Assembly (NCBI GenBank): GCA_023428545.1
Contig: JAEYXH010000019.1
Location: 1-54,764 of the forward strand
Source of the DNA: Bacteroidota bacterium
GTDB taxonomy: Bacteria; Bacteroidota; Bacteroidia; Bacteroidales; Prolixibacteraceae
Direction of reading: 5' to 3'
Length of the DNA: 54,764 bases
A model generated the notes under the pieces. That model made no database searches and was not told the DNA's origin. It was given only the letters and a program-made list of their open reading frames with translations. Shown piece after piece: positions 54,589-54,764 of this stretch. The translations under genes and the position numbers were made by a program. Positions within the stretch are counted from its first letter, which is position 1; each line of letters starts with the position of its first letter.

Positions 54589-54764
54589 TTATTTGTATGG
54601 AAGACGAGCCAGAGTCTCAGCCAATTGGTTGATTCCCTGTTCAAGTTTGTTGCCAACCATCATTTTAATCATCATCCCCATCTCTGTTTGAAGGGTCAAT
54701 CTCATTTTGGTCATGGTTGCCTCTACAGGTAGCAGTTGAATCCAAAAGGTAAGGTCAATAGGGA
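54589..54764 (-). CDS. START-like/SRPBCC domain protein, C-terminal fragment
   Basis: This is a minus-strand frame that enters from the right edge and ends at TAA 54591-54589. The 58 visible residues include DLTFWIQLLPVEATMTKMRL and then a long amphipathic helix ending LARLPYK. A beta strand followed by a long final helix matches the C-terminus of Bacteroidota START-like (SRPBCC-fold) proteins, often found beside birA and rsfS. The ligand is unknown, and the 5' part is outside the window. Confidence 0.65.
   Translation of the reverse strand, partial: PIDLTFWIQLLPVEATMTKMRLTLQTEMGMMIKMMVGNKLEQGINQLAETLARLPYK

Overview
The window reads as chromosomal DNA of an anaerobic or fermentative Bacteroidota, probably Bacteroidales/Marinilabiliales-like. 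The evidence is: TAnnTTTG-type -7 promoter elements (one with TTG exactly 19 bases upstream), few Shine-Dalgarno sequences, a carboxypeptidase-domain TonB-dependent receptor, an E-DUF2764-A-B-D-I-K V-type ATPase operon, HydE/F/G maturases, and a rsfS-ftsH-LUD-cdsA-psd-pssA cluster. I see no rRNA, tRNA, CRISPR array, prophage or insertion sequence.

Layout. (1) 1-8215: the tail of an HD-domain gene, then a five-gene lysine operon. It holds two tandem aconitase-superfamily proteins, each with large and small domains fused, an ALDH7A1-type aminoadipate-semialdehyde dehydrogenase, and the two halves of the saccharopine pathway (LYS1/LKR-like and LYS9-like). (2) 8288-11250: hemolysin III family protein, YkgJ-type Cys-cluster protein, secreted beta-lactamase-fold hydrolase. 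(3) 11831-19465: V-type ATPase operon whose proteolipid carries a Na+-type ligand set. (4) 19603-24121: mnmA, an exported beta-rich protein, a secreted PrxQ-like peroxiredoxin, a DEAD-box helicase with a long leader. (5) 24404-32317: an [FeFe]-hydrogenase maturation island (amrS-hydF; TM1266-family gene and hydG; hydE). Nested inside it are a small secreted Cys protein and a divergent two-component system, separated by a structured regulatory region. (6) 32291-45435: housekeeping and accessory genes, including a gate-domain membrane protein, TonB receptor, thioredoxin-like protein, pirin, methyltransferase, cutC, miaA, acyl-ACP thioesterase, map, a repeat-containing exported protein, a GroES-like protein, an alpha/beta hydrolase and an aminotransferase. 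(7) 45537-54764: a Pif1-like helicase fused to RecQ-type C-terminal domains, a minus-strand operon making phosphatidylethanolamine behind rsfS and ftsH, birA, and the end of a START-like gene.

Two places deserve most attention. The first is the lysine operon, because fused homoaconitase-like enzymes beside saccharopine enzymes and an AASA dehydrogenase do not match a standard bacterial lysine route. The second is 26.8-29.2 kb. There a sensor kinase with a periplasmic Cys motif sits opposite a small secreted Cys/Lys/Ala-rich protein. Between them lie three ATGTTA repeats spaced exactly 11 bp and a 21-bp palindrome touching the -7 box. This looks like a self-contained envelope or redox/metal stress module inside the hydrogenase-maturation island.

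All functional calls come from reading motifs in translations; no database search was possible.
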